NCBI GenBank assembly: GCA_017562135.1
Contig: QEYB01001664.1
Coordinates: 124,001 to 188,000 of the forward strand
Origin: Dipylidium caninum
Taxonomy: Eukaryota; Platyhelminthes; Cestoda; Cyclophyllidea; Dipylidiidae
Direction of reading: 5' to 3'
DNA: 64,000 nt
Position numbers and translations under genes: made by a program. Positions within the stretch are counted from its first letter, which is position 1. Every line of letters begins with the position of its first letter. The notes under the pieces are model-generated. The model ran no database searches and had not been told where the DNA came from. It saw nothing but the letters and a program-made list of their open reading frames with translations. Below are positions 12,601-24,060 of this stretch, one piece after another.

Positions 12601-15600
12601 CAGCATGCTAATTACCATGATCCGTGACGACGAGGGCTGGGACGTTACTGTACAGAAGGCCATCCTGTCTTTTATCGGCACACTCGTCTACCGACCTATC
12701 GATGAGCGTGAGCACCCTGATCAACCGGTACTCGCCGCCAGCGTGATGCTACCAAATAACTCCGATGACCCCGCTCCTAATGACAGTGCATTTGCCACAC
12801 CCAAAGTAAGTCTACCCACTAATCTTTCTACCTCCTACCCTCTCTTGAGTGCTATGTGTTCACATGGATCAGAATTCCTTGGCTTTTGTTCCTCTTTTGC
12901 GAACTTTGAAAATCTTCGGAATTTAGCACTTTATCGGATATTACCGCAACCAAAAATGGTTTTCCTATGGCAATTTTAATCGGAGTTATACGCGGCCACG
13001 TCACTTGTTTTTCCTTGCTTTTGCAATCATGTTGCTAAATCACTTCTGTTTGAAGGCGCTTACTTTGCAAAAAACATTGGCCTTTTTTTAATCATTTTAA
13101 ACGCTTGGTAGTGTTTTTAGTGAAATTTTTGGTTATTTAATCAAAATATGTTAATCCACATGCACAAAATACCGCTTTATGAAAGATCTTCACTATACGC
13201 AATTTACGTAAACAATAAATGATTTGATGAGTAGAAGGTCAGTCAATCAAATTAAAGTGTGAATCAGGACATTATTGTTTTGGACCAGGTAGTTTACGGC
13301 ATTTTTAAACGTTAAGGTGATCTCAAGATAACAGGTTATTATTAACCTTTGCAGAATCGTAGTTTGGGTTCGAGTCTTCTGGGTCGCAGCGGGAGCAGTC
13401 GAAAGCGTCGATTTGATGAAACGCTCCTTCCTGGTGAGGATCCCTTTCCCAGCTCCTCAAACTCAAAGAGTTTTGCTTTATCAACTCCCGACAGCTCGCG
13501 ACCTCAACGTATCTGGCATGGAAGACCATCGGCGACCCCGAACCGGCCGGTCTCTGGTCCTCTGGTGCTTCTACAGCAACAGATGCGTTTGTGGTCCGCA
13601 GTGCGACGTCAGCATGGATTGATGCTCTTACTTCACCAGTTGGACGTAACTCAGCCCATCTCAGAGGCGGATAGCATTCGCACTCTTGCCTGTCGTGGTC
13701 TAGTCGGCATGGCCCGTAGTGAGGAAGTGCGATCTATGCTCGCAAAAATGCCTCTCTTCACAAAATCGCAGCTTCAATGTTTGTCCCACTTTTTTTATTT
13801 ATTAGTTCATGTCTATATGTTGGATAAAAGAGATTGTTTTAAAGAGTTTTTACCGTAATTGTTTTTAGATATAACAACTTCGCTTTCTTCTCTTTCATTT
13901 GTTTTCATTTTACTTTTCATACATATAAATATCTGAATCCGTACTTGTGTGATTTTCCTTCCCAGTGTTTAACTGTATATTGCTAAATTTAGTGAAAATA
14001 GCCGGAAGCTCTGGAGTTTTGTGCAAGACTTGCGCGTCACATTAGTTACTTGTATATAATTGGCACTTCTCTTATCTCTTTATTTACATATTTGTCAAGT
14101 TGTGTTTCTCTTGCAACGGTATATTAACAACTTGTTCCAGTTGGCATCATCGTCAATAGTCATTGCAAATAAATGTGTTTTTGCCTTAAATACATCTAAT
14201 GTGTTTTTTCAGCTGAAACAATTTCATTCCATTTAACTGATCCATCCGCTTATAAGCTTTCTCTTCCCTGTCCAATTTCCCAGATATCCACGGGGCCTAT
14301 TTCAGGACCTTCACCTCCTAATCTACGTCACCCTTATTAACCGAGCCATCAGTTTTAAGCATTTAGATTTGGTTAACGCAAGTATGGTCAATCGAAAACG
14401 ATCTATAAAGGCTCGGAGGCGGAGGATATGTAGTCAAATGAAGGAATATTTTTTCTTCATGATTTTTTTATCTGTCATCTTTGATCCACTTTTGTTAAAT
14501 TTAAGTAGCCAGTTTACATCTAACTGCTCATCAGAATTCACTCGACTCATTCTTAATGGTTTTTGTCTAAAAATAAATTCTTGCGACCAAATTCCTTTAC
14601 CACCACTACCTCCGCACGTCTACGAAGATTTTGGTACATTCATCCAATTCTTGAAATTAAGTGTCCTTACCTTGCCAGGGGTTGAACTACTTTCTCTCCT
14701 GTGCTCCCACTTTTCAATCCTCTGATGCGACATGTCATCGGTGAATTTAAGCACTAGCTTGTTATTTCGCTTTCATCGTTTGGTTAGATAACATTCTTGT
14801 AAAATCCTCCGTTCGTTCCATTACCTTTTCTTCAACTTACATATCGAGACCTGAATTTCCACTTGGTGAAGGATTTTTAACTTCCAAGACTTTCATCATA
14901 ATACCTCATTATTTTTTTCTCCCTGAACTGCGACTCTAGTGCTAATGAAGGAGCCTATTCTCCCGGACCGAATAGTTGAGCATGCCGAATTCTGTCGATA
15001 CGCCAGCCTCCTCATGCGTCTAGTGTTGGGTAGTCTCTCCGATGGCACTCTAACCGACGGTGACATGTCTATGGATCGTGTGCGTCGCGCTGTCATCGTT
15101 GCGCGTACGCGCATTCAATGGGATCAGGAGGAGCTTCTTGAACTCATCTGGCGACATCTCCAAAGCAAAGGTAAATTGCTTTTATCGAAAAATTCTTTAT
15201 CCGCTCCCTTCTCTTCACTCCTTTCACTGATTAATATATCTAACTTCATTTTTTGTATGCACATTAATTTTTTGTTTCAGTTTATCATCTCGAAAGCCAA
15301 AGGTAGGCTCACATGTTACTCTCTTCTTTGTTTTTTTGTTTTCTTTTCCCTGTGGAGAATGTTGCCTTTAACACTTCTTATGCTCCTTTGTTTTTATAAT
15401 GGTGAAAGACGTTCCAGAATTTGAAGATTGGTGGGTAGAGGGTTTCCTATTTTCTCATTTTTTATCTACCTGTTGACTTCCTTCTATAGAAATCAATTTT
15501 TTTAACTGTAATTTATTTCTTAAGGAATGAATAATGGTCTCACAGTTAGTGCGCATTTTCGAAGATTCCAATTTGTCGTATTGAAATTTCAAGAAGCCGC

Positions 15601-18600
15601 AATAGGGGTTTTCATTCGAATGTGAATAGATTTAAACCAGTCTTTAGAGTAAGGCAATCGGGCTATGGAAATCGCTTAACCTATGTGGGACTCGAACTTC
15701 TTTTACGTGAGCTTCCTCCATCTTATGCCAACTCAAATTTTTGAGCGTCCCAATAGTATCTTCACTTGTCTATTGAAAATACATGGCCAACTTTCACAGA
15801 TAACCTGATACTATATCCGCTGACATAAAAGATTACCTGGGTATTGATGATACCTCTTCCAGCCTTTCTTCTCTCTCCATGCTTTAGGTTTGCACAAGTC
15901 GGCTGCAGTCCTGCAACAGGAGGCGCGTCTCCGACTGGGCAGTGCATTGCCACATCAGCTACCGCTATTTGGTCCTGATGCTGATTCTGACTCGGAAACT
16001 TCTACGACTCCCTCTTCCATCCCTCCCCCCAACGCCGCCGTCACCACAACCGAGGTCAATACTCCCACTCTTCGCGTTAATAAGCTCAAGCCGATCCCTC
16101 CCTCTGCTCTTGCTACTCCCAAGGTAGGAGAATATGAACCTGCAACACTGCCTATTGTTGACTTAGTGGTTTCGCCTATGATTTTATTTCGTTCCGTCGA
16201 CTCTCTCGAGAATCCGCCATCTTTCAATGTCAACTTGGGATGACTTAATAGTTACATAATCTCAAACCCCGTCCTTGTGTTCTCTTTCAATTAGCTCATT
16301 CGTCTCAACTTGCCGCTTATCTATTCAGGTGCGATATCGCTTAGCTCTATCAATACCTACTCAGTCCAAACAACCATGCTTCATCTTTAACTTCCAATTC
16401 TTTGCGCGTCAATAGGTTATTCTTCTTAGTGTCGTTTTCTTTCTTAACTGATCACATTATATTGAAATCACTCTACTACTTTTATTCCTGTTTAAGTGTG
16501 AAGTAATTGGCTATTTTACCTAATTTCTAAATTAATCTCTTTGGAATGGCATTATTTCAAAAACTTACACTGGCGATACCGAAATTAGTTTACAATTCAC
16601 TTATTTTTTAGGCCTCTGTTTTTGTATTTCTGTGTCGATACTACTAATATAACATTTTTGTTAGCCATGGCTTTTCATCTCATTTCTCTCTTTTATACGT
16701 AAGGTGCTTCTGCTAGGTGGCCTAGTGTATCACCACACGGCTATATTTCTAGTCGATTAGGTTTTTATTCCTTTGGTTGCTTACTCTAGATACACTCCTA
16801 GATACTGTCACCCTATTTTAGGCTATTTAAATTAAGCCTGCAATCTGTATTTAGGTGCTTGATTAAGTTTCCCTCAATCTCTAAAACCCATTCACGTAAA
16901 AATTACTTTTATGCTTGCAGACATTTAGAGACCGACTAGAAAGAACCCCGTCTCACAAGCAACAGTTGCAGCAGTCCCAAGCTAACTGTACCATGGGACC
17001 TAACAGCGTCAGTGGGATCATCACCACCCCCAATACTAGTGGCGTTGGCGTCATCGGTAGTGTGGTCGGCAACACTACCACTGGAGAGTCCAATGAGATG
17101 ACCCTCTCCAAGATAGTGGAGTCCTTCCTGATGCACCAACATGCTCAATGCCCCTACCCAGTCTCCGTGTGTCCAAGGTTTTCCCTTCACCATCCTCATC
17201 GTTGTCCTGAGCCTCGGGTCGATACGTGGCTGGGTCCCATCGTTGGCGTACCCGGTCTGGTAACAGCTCGCGAATCCCTTGCCGGATGTCACCGTATGCG
17301 TTGTGCTCCACGTCGTTTCATTCGGCGATTTATTCACAGTCGCTTTATGCCCATCTTCACTGTGCGCGATCTCGATAATGACCTCTACACCGCAACTGCA
17401 TTCGGGGTAGGTGGTATGACTAACATTCAGAGAGGGATATCGCCTCTCCCTCTTACCCCTTGATTCCTTTCTATCTGCTTCTTTCCCTATTTTTTCATAT
17501 GTTCAGCGCGGTAGCGGAGTGGGCCTGAGCGACGACGGACTCTTCCTAGGCACCTCCTCGGGGTCAGTTTGTTGGGTGAACGTAGAAGAGGCAGGCTTGC
17601 CGGTTGAACTATTCAGGGCTCAGACGTCAGCTATCAGTCGGTTGGAACATGCGCGCGATGGGCGTCGACTCCTCGTCTGCGCCGATTGGGGTGAACCGGC
17701 ACTCCTTGTGGCACGACTGGAACAGAGGGACACTGACGGTGGAAACACCACTAGTGCGTCCGCCCCCCTTTACTCCAATCCGGACAGACCTGTGTATGTG
17801 CACTCGATTTGTGCGTTTTGATCATGTTTTGCTTCCTATCTTTGGGATATGTCAACTACTCCTTTAATTCAACCTCGCATTAAACATGTGTCTCTTTCTA
17901 CTTACTGGTAAATCGCCTCATGTTCACCCACTTGCCTTTTATCTCGTTCTTCCTGGAGATATTCGTAGCTTATGGTATCGCATTATCTACCATTTCCCAT
18001 TCTCAGACGCTTTGATTTGTGATAGTATCCTCATGCTTGTGGGTAAACATTCCTCATCCTCATTGTCTTTCTGACTAACGCCATCTATTACTGCTAACTG
18101 CACTACATTTGTGTCTTATCACTAACTGCCTTCCCTCCCCTCTGCAATTACCAAATTACCACCTTCGAAGCACCGATTAAAATCTTGTGTCAAGGTTTTG
18201 TGAAATGGGTCTAGACTGCGACTCATATGGTATTCTGCGGGTATGAAACGGTTTCTCACCCTGTTATTATCAGTTTGTCTACTCGACCTTTCCTCTTCTC
18301 AGGAGTTTGAAAGCAGTTTCCAATACTTTTTCGAATCAACCTTCATGTTACCATTTCCATTTTAGATTTACTGCGGACTCCGCCAGGTATGCTGAATTTA
18401 GTCGGGTCGGGATACAAAACATGCTAGTTGCTACCTACGGGAAGACAGCAAAAGTAAGTTCACACTAATGTCACTGTTTACGAGTGTTTTTCCACACCGA
18501 ATGTCATGTTATTGTTGTTTTTATCGCCACCCACAATGTCTATTACGAAATCCCTCGTACTTATTGCTATTTGTTTACACTTGAGAGCTTTTATTGCAAC

Positions 18601-19659
18601 CAGTCTGGAGCACAGGTTTCGGTAAAATGGATTTCTTGTTAGGAGAATGGGTATATCGTTTTTTTTTTCATTTTCAGATTTTCGATTTGACAACGGGTCA
18701 GCGGCTTACTGACCTTTTCTCGTCGGTGAAGCAGAGTGACTATTTGATGAATAAAGCTACCTTCTCCGTAGATGACCATCTTGTGTTGAACGATGGTGTC
18801 GTGTGGGATATTCGTTGTCCCGGCTCGGGCAACGCAACACGTCCAGTTCACAAGATCGACAAATTCCAAGATGTCGTTTCGGGTGTTTTTCATCCGAACG
18901 GTCTCGAAATTGTCGTCGGATCTGCGGTCTGGGATATGCGTACTTGGCGTCTCCTTCATACTGTCCAAGCTCTAGACAAACTTGAGGTCACTTTTTCGGA
19001 AAATGCTGAAGTCATTTTTGCCGGCAAGTCTTCCGTAACCACAGTTGTAACTTTCGTGCCTTTTACTCATTTTTGGTCGATTCTTTTACAGGAAGTTTTG
19101 GTATGGATTTCGACGATCCTTTGGACGAGATAGTGCAGAGTGGTCGGGCTGCCATGCAGAGTATGTTCCGTACAGTAGATGCCTTGGACTACAGTCTTAT
19201 CGCCTCAGTGGATGTGAAGCATCGCATCGATCAGCTCTCGGTGGACCGAAGGGGTTTGCGTTTGGCACTGATTGAAAAATTGGGCGATAAAAATTCCAAT
19301 GAGTCACTTAGTCAATGTCGTATTTATTCCGTCGGGCAGAAGCGCGTACGTCATCCAGTCGAGAGCATATTTCCTCTACTTCCGAAAACTCGGTAGTTAT
19401 TTTACGACATCTCTTCTAGTCGGCTCGGGAGTTGGAGAACGAAGACGATGAAGACGAGGAGGTAGAGGATCGTCATGATGACGACGAAGACGATGATGAC
19501 GACGATGTTGGTCTTTCACCATCCTCTTCCCCCACATCAGGAGTTTCAGATGACGAAGATGGGGAGGATGAGGATGAGGATGTAGAAGACACCTCCTCAG
19601 ATGGAGGTACGGGAAGTAGCGGTTCAGAGTCTTCCTGGGAAACCGAAGAGGAGGTTTGA
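6700..19659 (+). CDS. DCAF1: DCAF1 / VprBP, DDB1-CUL4 associated factor 1, about 1607 aa, 19 exons
   Basis: Exons: 6700-6809, 6845-7112, 7197-7295, 7329-7392, 7434-7561, 7636-7899, 8827-9006, 9564-9767, 11235-11947, 12604-12805, 13355-13778, 14940-15170, 15888-16123, 16921-17406, 17507-17793, 18366-18453, 18678-19027, about 19096-19345, 19420-19659; lengths sum to 4824 nt, a whole number of codons. DCAF1 is the substrate receptor of CRL4 ubiquitin ligases and a scaffold of the EDVP ligase, acting mainly in the nucleus. Conserved blocks include IAELFEE with VDPDPLDDRHP near the N-terminus (supporting the start), LTFEALRLLANLLCH, MECSH-like VECSH, ISEADSIRTLACRGLVGMAR, a LisH-like segment after LMKEPILPDR (about 890-930), the CPEP block, and a WD40 region with both DDB1-binding WDxR boxes, WDIR (near 1371) and WDMR (near 1413). 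The tail from about 1529 is very acidic. Human DCAF1 is about 1507 aa; extra length here includes an acidic insert in exon 9. The exon 17/18 join is the least certain: acceptors at 19091 and 19095 are both possible. Confidence 0.94.
10560..10572 (+). repeat. Poly(T) run of 13 in DCAF1 intron 8
   Basis: A run of 13 T lies inside the 1467-bp intron 8 of DCAF1. It is not next to a splice site. The rest of this intron shows nothing recognisable. Confidence 0.8.
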
Positions 19660-19682
19660 GGTTTTCCCTTTTCCTGAAGAAA

Positions 19683-19688
19683 ATTAAA
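19683..19688 (+). terminator. Possible polyadenylation signal ATTAAA for DCAF1
   Basis: The variant signal ATTAAA lies only 24 bases after the DCAF1 stop codon, which would give a very short 3' UTR. A more distal signal is equally possible. Confidence 0.25.
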
Positions 19689-22600
19689 ATGCTACTAATC
19701 GGAAGTTGTTGATGTCAGAAATTGTAGTTATGTCAATCAGTAGTCCAATGCTCCATTCGTCGATCTTGTATACAGACTCACCCATGGTCTCCAGCTTTGT
19801 CGGTTGCTACCTCGCTGACGTTATTCTTTTACGTGAGAGTAATCTAATTTGAATACTATGTGTTCGTCCTGTTTTTTTTCTACCGCTTTTTTCATAACCA
19901 TTCGTATTTCCACAGCGATTGGAATATTTACAATCCACAATTTTTTGTTTCCAGCCCATCGGTGTTTCTAATTACATTCTGAGCGTTTACAATGTCGCTG
20001 CATCTCCGAATAACGCATAGCTTCGGTAAAGCCGGGGTCAGACACCAAGCCAAACATGACTCTCCTGGTGTGTGTCTTAACGATTCGAATGCCTTTCCCA
20101 TTAGGAAATAGGGCATCTTATTGTCAAGTTGTCCACCTCATCTGGAAATCAACTGATTGTTTAATAGGATAGTTTTACCCATATCGCGTTTTCCCCACTT
20201 AGCAGTAGTCTTTAATTACTGCATACACGTTAAATTTACTACGTGCAATGAGGATTCGACTCGTATGACACAACGAAAAATGCAGCATTTTGCACCGGTA
20301 TAGTGTGGCTTCCTGCTCTACTTTTCGTGTAGTAAATGTTTTGAATGAATTCAGATTGCTAAATCTAGGGATATTGTCATTTTTCATATGGTATTTTGCC
20401 TGGACAATAACGCACTAATTACTAGGTGTATCACTGGCCAATGCTTTGAGTTTGCGCTTCTCCATCACATTTTCAATTGTAATGCCGTTTTAACTGATAT
20501 CTGCGATTCACGAATGCATTCTCATCTACTACCTGTCAAATAAGGCCGAGATATCTGCGCAAATTTGATAAAAAGTCATGGGCAGCCATTACTGCCAAGT
20601 ACGCTGATATTTCAAGTTGGTTAATTGTGTCTGCTCACTTAATGCGTCTGAGCGGGGAGGCAGGTAGAAAACGGTTCATTTTTTGGTCGCCAAATAACTC
20701 CACCTATCTTTTTGCTTGAAAGTGTTCGTGCAACAGTTGTTAGTCTCTTCCCTCCACGTAACTCTTCCATTTATTTCCTCCAGTTAATTTAATTACGTAA
20801 CAGGTGGCACTGCGATCGATTTGTTAAACAATAGTAACAACAAAGTAAACGGCAATTGCCTTCAAATTCTGATGGTGATTGGATGGTTTTTGCAATTTCA
20901 ACAGAAAACACTTGGCGCATATTTGTGTCTTCCTTTATTCTAACATTTTTTTAACCGGCTCTTCGACTGAAAGACTCACTAACCGGAATGGGCTTTGTTC
21001 ACATCTCTCCTCTGATCTAGATTCGAGAGGGTACAAAATAACACGGTGCAACTGTACATAGAATATTCGGTACAGTTAACTATGTGTGGCCTACAGGTAA
21101 CCAATAGGGTGAAGGTCATCCAACAATAACAGAGCATGGAAATTACCGGAGAAAGTATGACTAACGAGATGGTGAATCAGGCGTCTATAAATTGTTGACG
21201 TATTACTCCGCTCATTGTGGTGCATTGTGTGCATATTACTCGCTTTCTCCTTTTATCTGTATAGTGGGGTACTAGTTGAAATTCCGAAGTCCCGACACTT
21301 ATGCAAAAGGCCACATTACCTCAATTTGAGGGGGTCTATGTTCTCCGACACAGACAATTTTAGGTCAAGGAAACATCTGCCTTTATGAGCGATCGGAATT
21401 TAGTCCGTGGAGTTTTTTAACTAAAGTGGTTCGGGCTTAGAAAAACGCCAATTAAATAACTCTAGTTGGACTAAGTTAGATAATAAGGTAAGGATTTTTA
21501 TCTGAAGGAAGTAGTGATAGTCAAATTTTGTTTGTCTCATTGTCCCATCAAGGTGGCAGCAAATCCATCTACTCATACGTCACTTCATGTAGTTATAACC
21601 TATGAACTACGTAAATTTAAGTGTCTCGACAACTGGCCTGTTCTCCCAAAATCAAATTCAACTCTTCAAGGCGTTGATGCCAACGTCTCAATGACAAACG
21701 GTTAAAAAATGCTCACAGGCGGCTTTTTGACATCATTTGACAAGGTCCGAACCGATTAATTTGTATGAAATGTCATGACTTGTCATATGAACTGTCTACC
21801 GCAGTTGTTGTTGTGTGTGTGTGTGTGTATCTGAATCATATCGCAGTGCTTGAGCTGTGAGTTGTACCGATAGCTTTCAGATCGGTTTCACTGTAAACGC
21901 AACCGCCTTTTTTGCCACCAAAGGAACCCGCGCAAAAAACCTGCGAAAGTTCCGACTTTTAGTGACCATATGTGAGAGTGTGTGTGAGGGTGGACGAAAA
22001 CTGTGTCGAAATAGTTACATGGAATCACTGTCCCCCCTCTTTTTTCCTCTGAATCTACTTTCCGCCACTGTTGCGCCTGGCACCGATGTTGTGAGAGTCC
22101 TGAAGTGAATGAGAAACCGACTTGGAGACAATCACACATACAAACACACATCCAGAACCCGAGATTCACTGGAATCGTCGCGAAGATGGCCAAAGAGCTG
22201 ACTCACTGTCGGCTGGGCGGGTACAGATGTTCCCCATCTAGCGTTCTCTCTCACGGTTCCGAAGGCGACAGTCTCATCGCGACTACTCAGTCTCCTAAGT
22301 ACGGTGTAGCCCATGCCAAACGAGCCAATGCACCTGTCCATGGCCACATTCCCCTAATCACCACCTAGGCGTCGTTAATTTCGTTTTATCACATTTTTTT
22401 TCTCCTTTTTAAAACTATTTGACAGGCGGTGTGTTTCGTCTACATGAGGCCTCAGCTCTCTCGACCCACCTCCTCACCAATTTGGCGCTATCTAGTCGCT
22501 TCAAAAATGACTTCATTCGTTGCCAAATTGACAATAGCTTGATATTATTACTATTGTTATCGTCAGTATTACGGGTGGTCCCTAGCACACAACATGTGTC

Positions 22601-23143
22601 TGTCGTTGTTTGGGTAAATCCTCTAGTCACTGCCACTTGTTGAATGCGCCATCTAAGATGTAAATAGGCTGGATATGATTGCACTTAAAAAAGCAGTCAA
22701 ATATTAACTTTAGTGCTTGTCTTGATCTACTAAAAGAAGGGAAAATTGGCGAGTTTTGTATTACGATAGCAGTCAGGCCAACTGGTGGTGTTAAAGAGTG
22801 CTGCGGTAGTTTACTTAAACTCTCTTTGACCTTGACTATGCAAAATGGCACATTAAACGTCAGTCGAGGAATCAAATTGGCCATAGAAAATTATGGCATG
22901 ATGGGTGTCCACATCACAAGTCTGAACGGCGAAAGTCGGAAAAGTGTGCATACCGACGTGGTATTGGGATGGCAGCCAAGTGATTGCGGATTGTTTCGGA
23001 TGGATTCTGCGCTTTCTTTTTTGTTTTGTTAACGTGTTTTCGGTACCTGACCTATATTTTTCTCAGATTGTTTGGACATCTACCTCTCATTCAGGAAAAA
23101 AATATCCTATAGTTGTGTATGTTCATTTTTATTCAATTTGAAA
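19689..23143. other. Gene-free stretch downstream of DCAF1
   Basis: About 3.4 kb with stops in all frames and no recognisable family. It holds a TG microsatellite at 21812-21829. A slightly GC-richer block at about 22080-22370 has an 87-codon open frame that I cannot assign. The 117-codon frame at 22679-23032 likewise shows no known motif. Confidence 0.5.
21812..21829 (+). repeat. (TG)n microsatellite
   Basis: An uninterrupted run of nine TG units in intergenic DNA. Confidence 0.85.
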
Positions 23144-24060
23144 ATGGAAGAAAAAGACGTGCACTTTAGACATATTGTATTATTTCCAAAAAGGCATGAA
23201 TGTATGTCATGCACAAAAGAAGTTATATGCCATGTATGGGGATGGAGTCTTGAACGAAAGACGTGGCAAAATTGGTTTTGTAAATTTCATTCTGGGCATT
23301 TTTCATTGAAAACTGCTCAATGGTCTGGCCGCACATTTGTAGTCTATGCGCGCCACACCAGTCAAACCATTGTCGCTCCGCATCTTCAGATCACAACACG
23401 TAAAGTTGCAGAGAAGCATAGATGTATGAAATTAAAATTTAAAAATCTTGGCTCTGTCAGGAAACTCGATTTGTAGACCCCTCACCAGCTTAGGAGAATT
23501 CATTTGGCACAACGCATTAGCATTTGTGATTCGTTGCATTTGAAATGCTTTTCTCAAAAGACTACTTTTCTCAAAAGTACTGGCGACGAAAAGTGGGCTG
23601 TTTAGAACAGCGTTGATCGGAAGAGATCGTGCGTGGTGCAGGATGGATCAGTCCAGACAACATCGAGACAGAGAATCACCGAAAAAATCATGCTGTCAGT
23701 CTGACGGGTTTATAAAGGAATTCTTCACTTTAAACTTTTACCAAACACCCAAACCATCGTTTCAAAGGAGGACGTTCAACAGCTTGCCAAGCCGGTCGAA
23801 GCAATTCAGGCAAAGAGGCCAGAAGTGGCAAATCGTAGAATCTCGGACATTTTTGAATTCTCGCCAAAAATTGTTGGATCTGCGTTGGGATGCGTTGAAA
23901 CGTCCGCCATTCAGCCCTGTCGTTGCACCCTCAAACGACCATTTATTTCGTCGTTCCATGCACAAATGTTAAACCACACTTATTTCAGTGTTCGGAGAGC
24001 AAAAATCAGAAATCGTGTGAATGTGGAATTATGCCGCTGCCTTAACGATGTTGTAAATTT
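23144..24060 (+). pseudogene. Decayed mariner-family transposase (relic 1)
   Basis: The frame starting at ATG 23144 carries the mariner N-terminal helix-turn-helix region: KEVICHVWGWSLERKTWQNWF, then CKFHSGHFSLKTAQWSGR, matching family blocks such as ERTxQxWFxKFxSGDxxLxDxxRSGRP. The same frame continues, through a TAG at 23474, into TPHQL, HLAQRISICDSL and TGDEKW (23579-23596), which contains the first catalytic Asp of the D,D34D triad. After further stops come EKIMLSV, ILHFKLLPNTQTI and IQAKRPEVANRR. The block holding the second catalytic Asp (HQDNARPH in the family) is missing, and the frame shifts into RQKLLDLRWDALKRPPFSP followed by VVAPSNDHLF, where the third catalytic position looks changed. 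At least three in-frame stops plus one frameshift or deletion make it non-functional. Terminal inverted repeats were not found. Confidence 0.85.

Noticed and set aside
16124..16243. Extension of DCAF1 exon 13 to the stop at 16241-16243 as a truncated isoform
   Set aside because: A good donor (AAG|GTAGGA) at 16124 joins in phase to the exon at 16921, which carries conserved DCAF1 sequence; read-through would remove the whole WD40 part.
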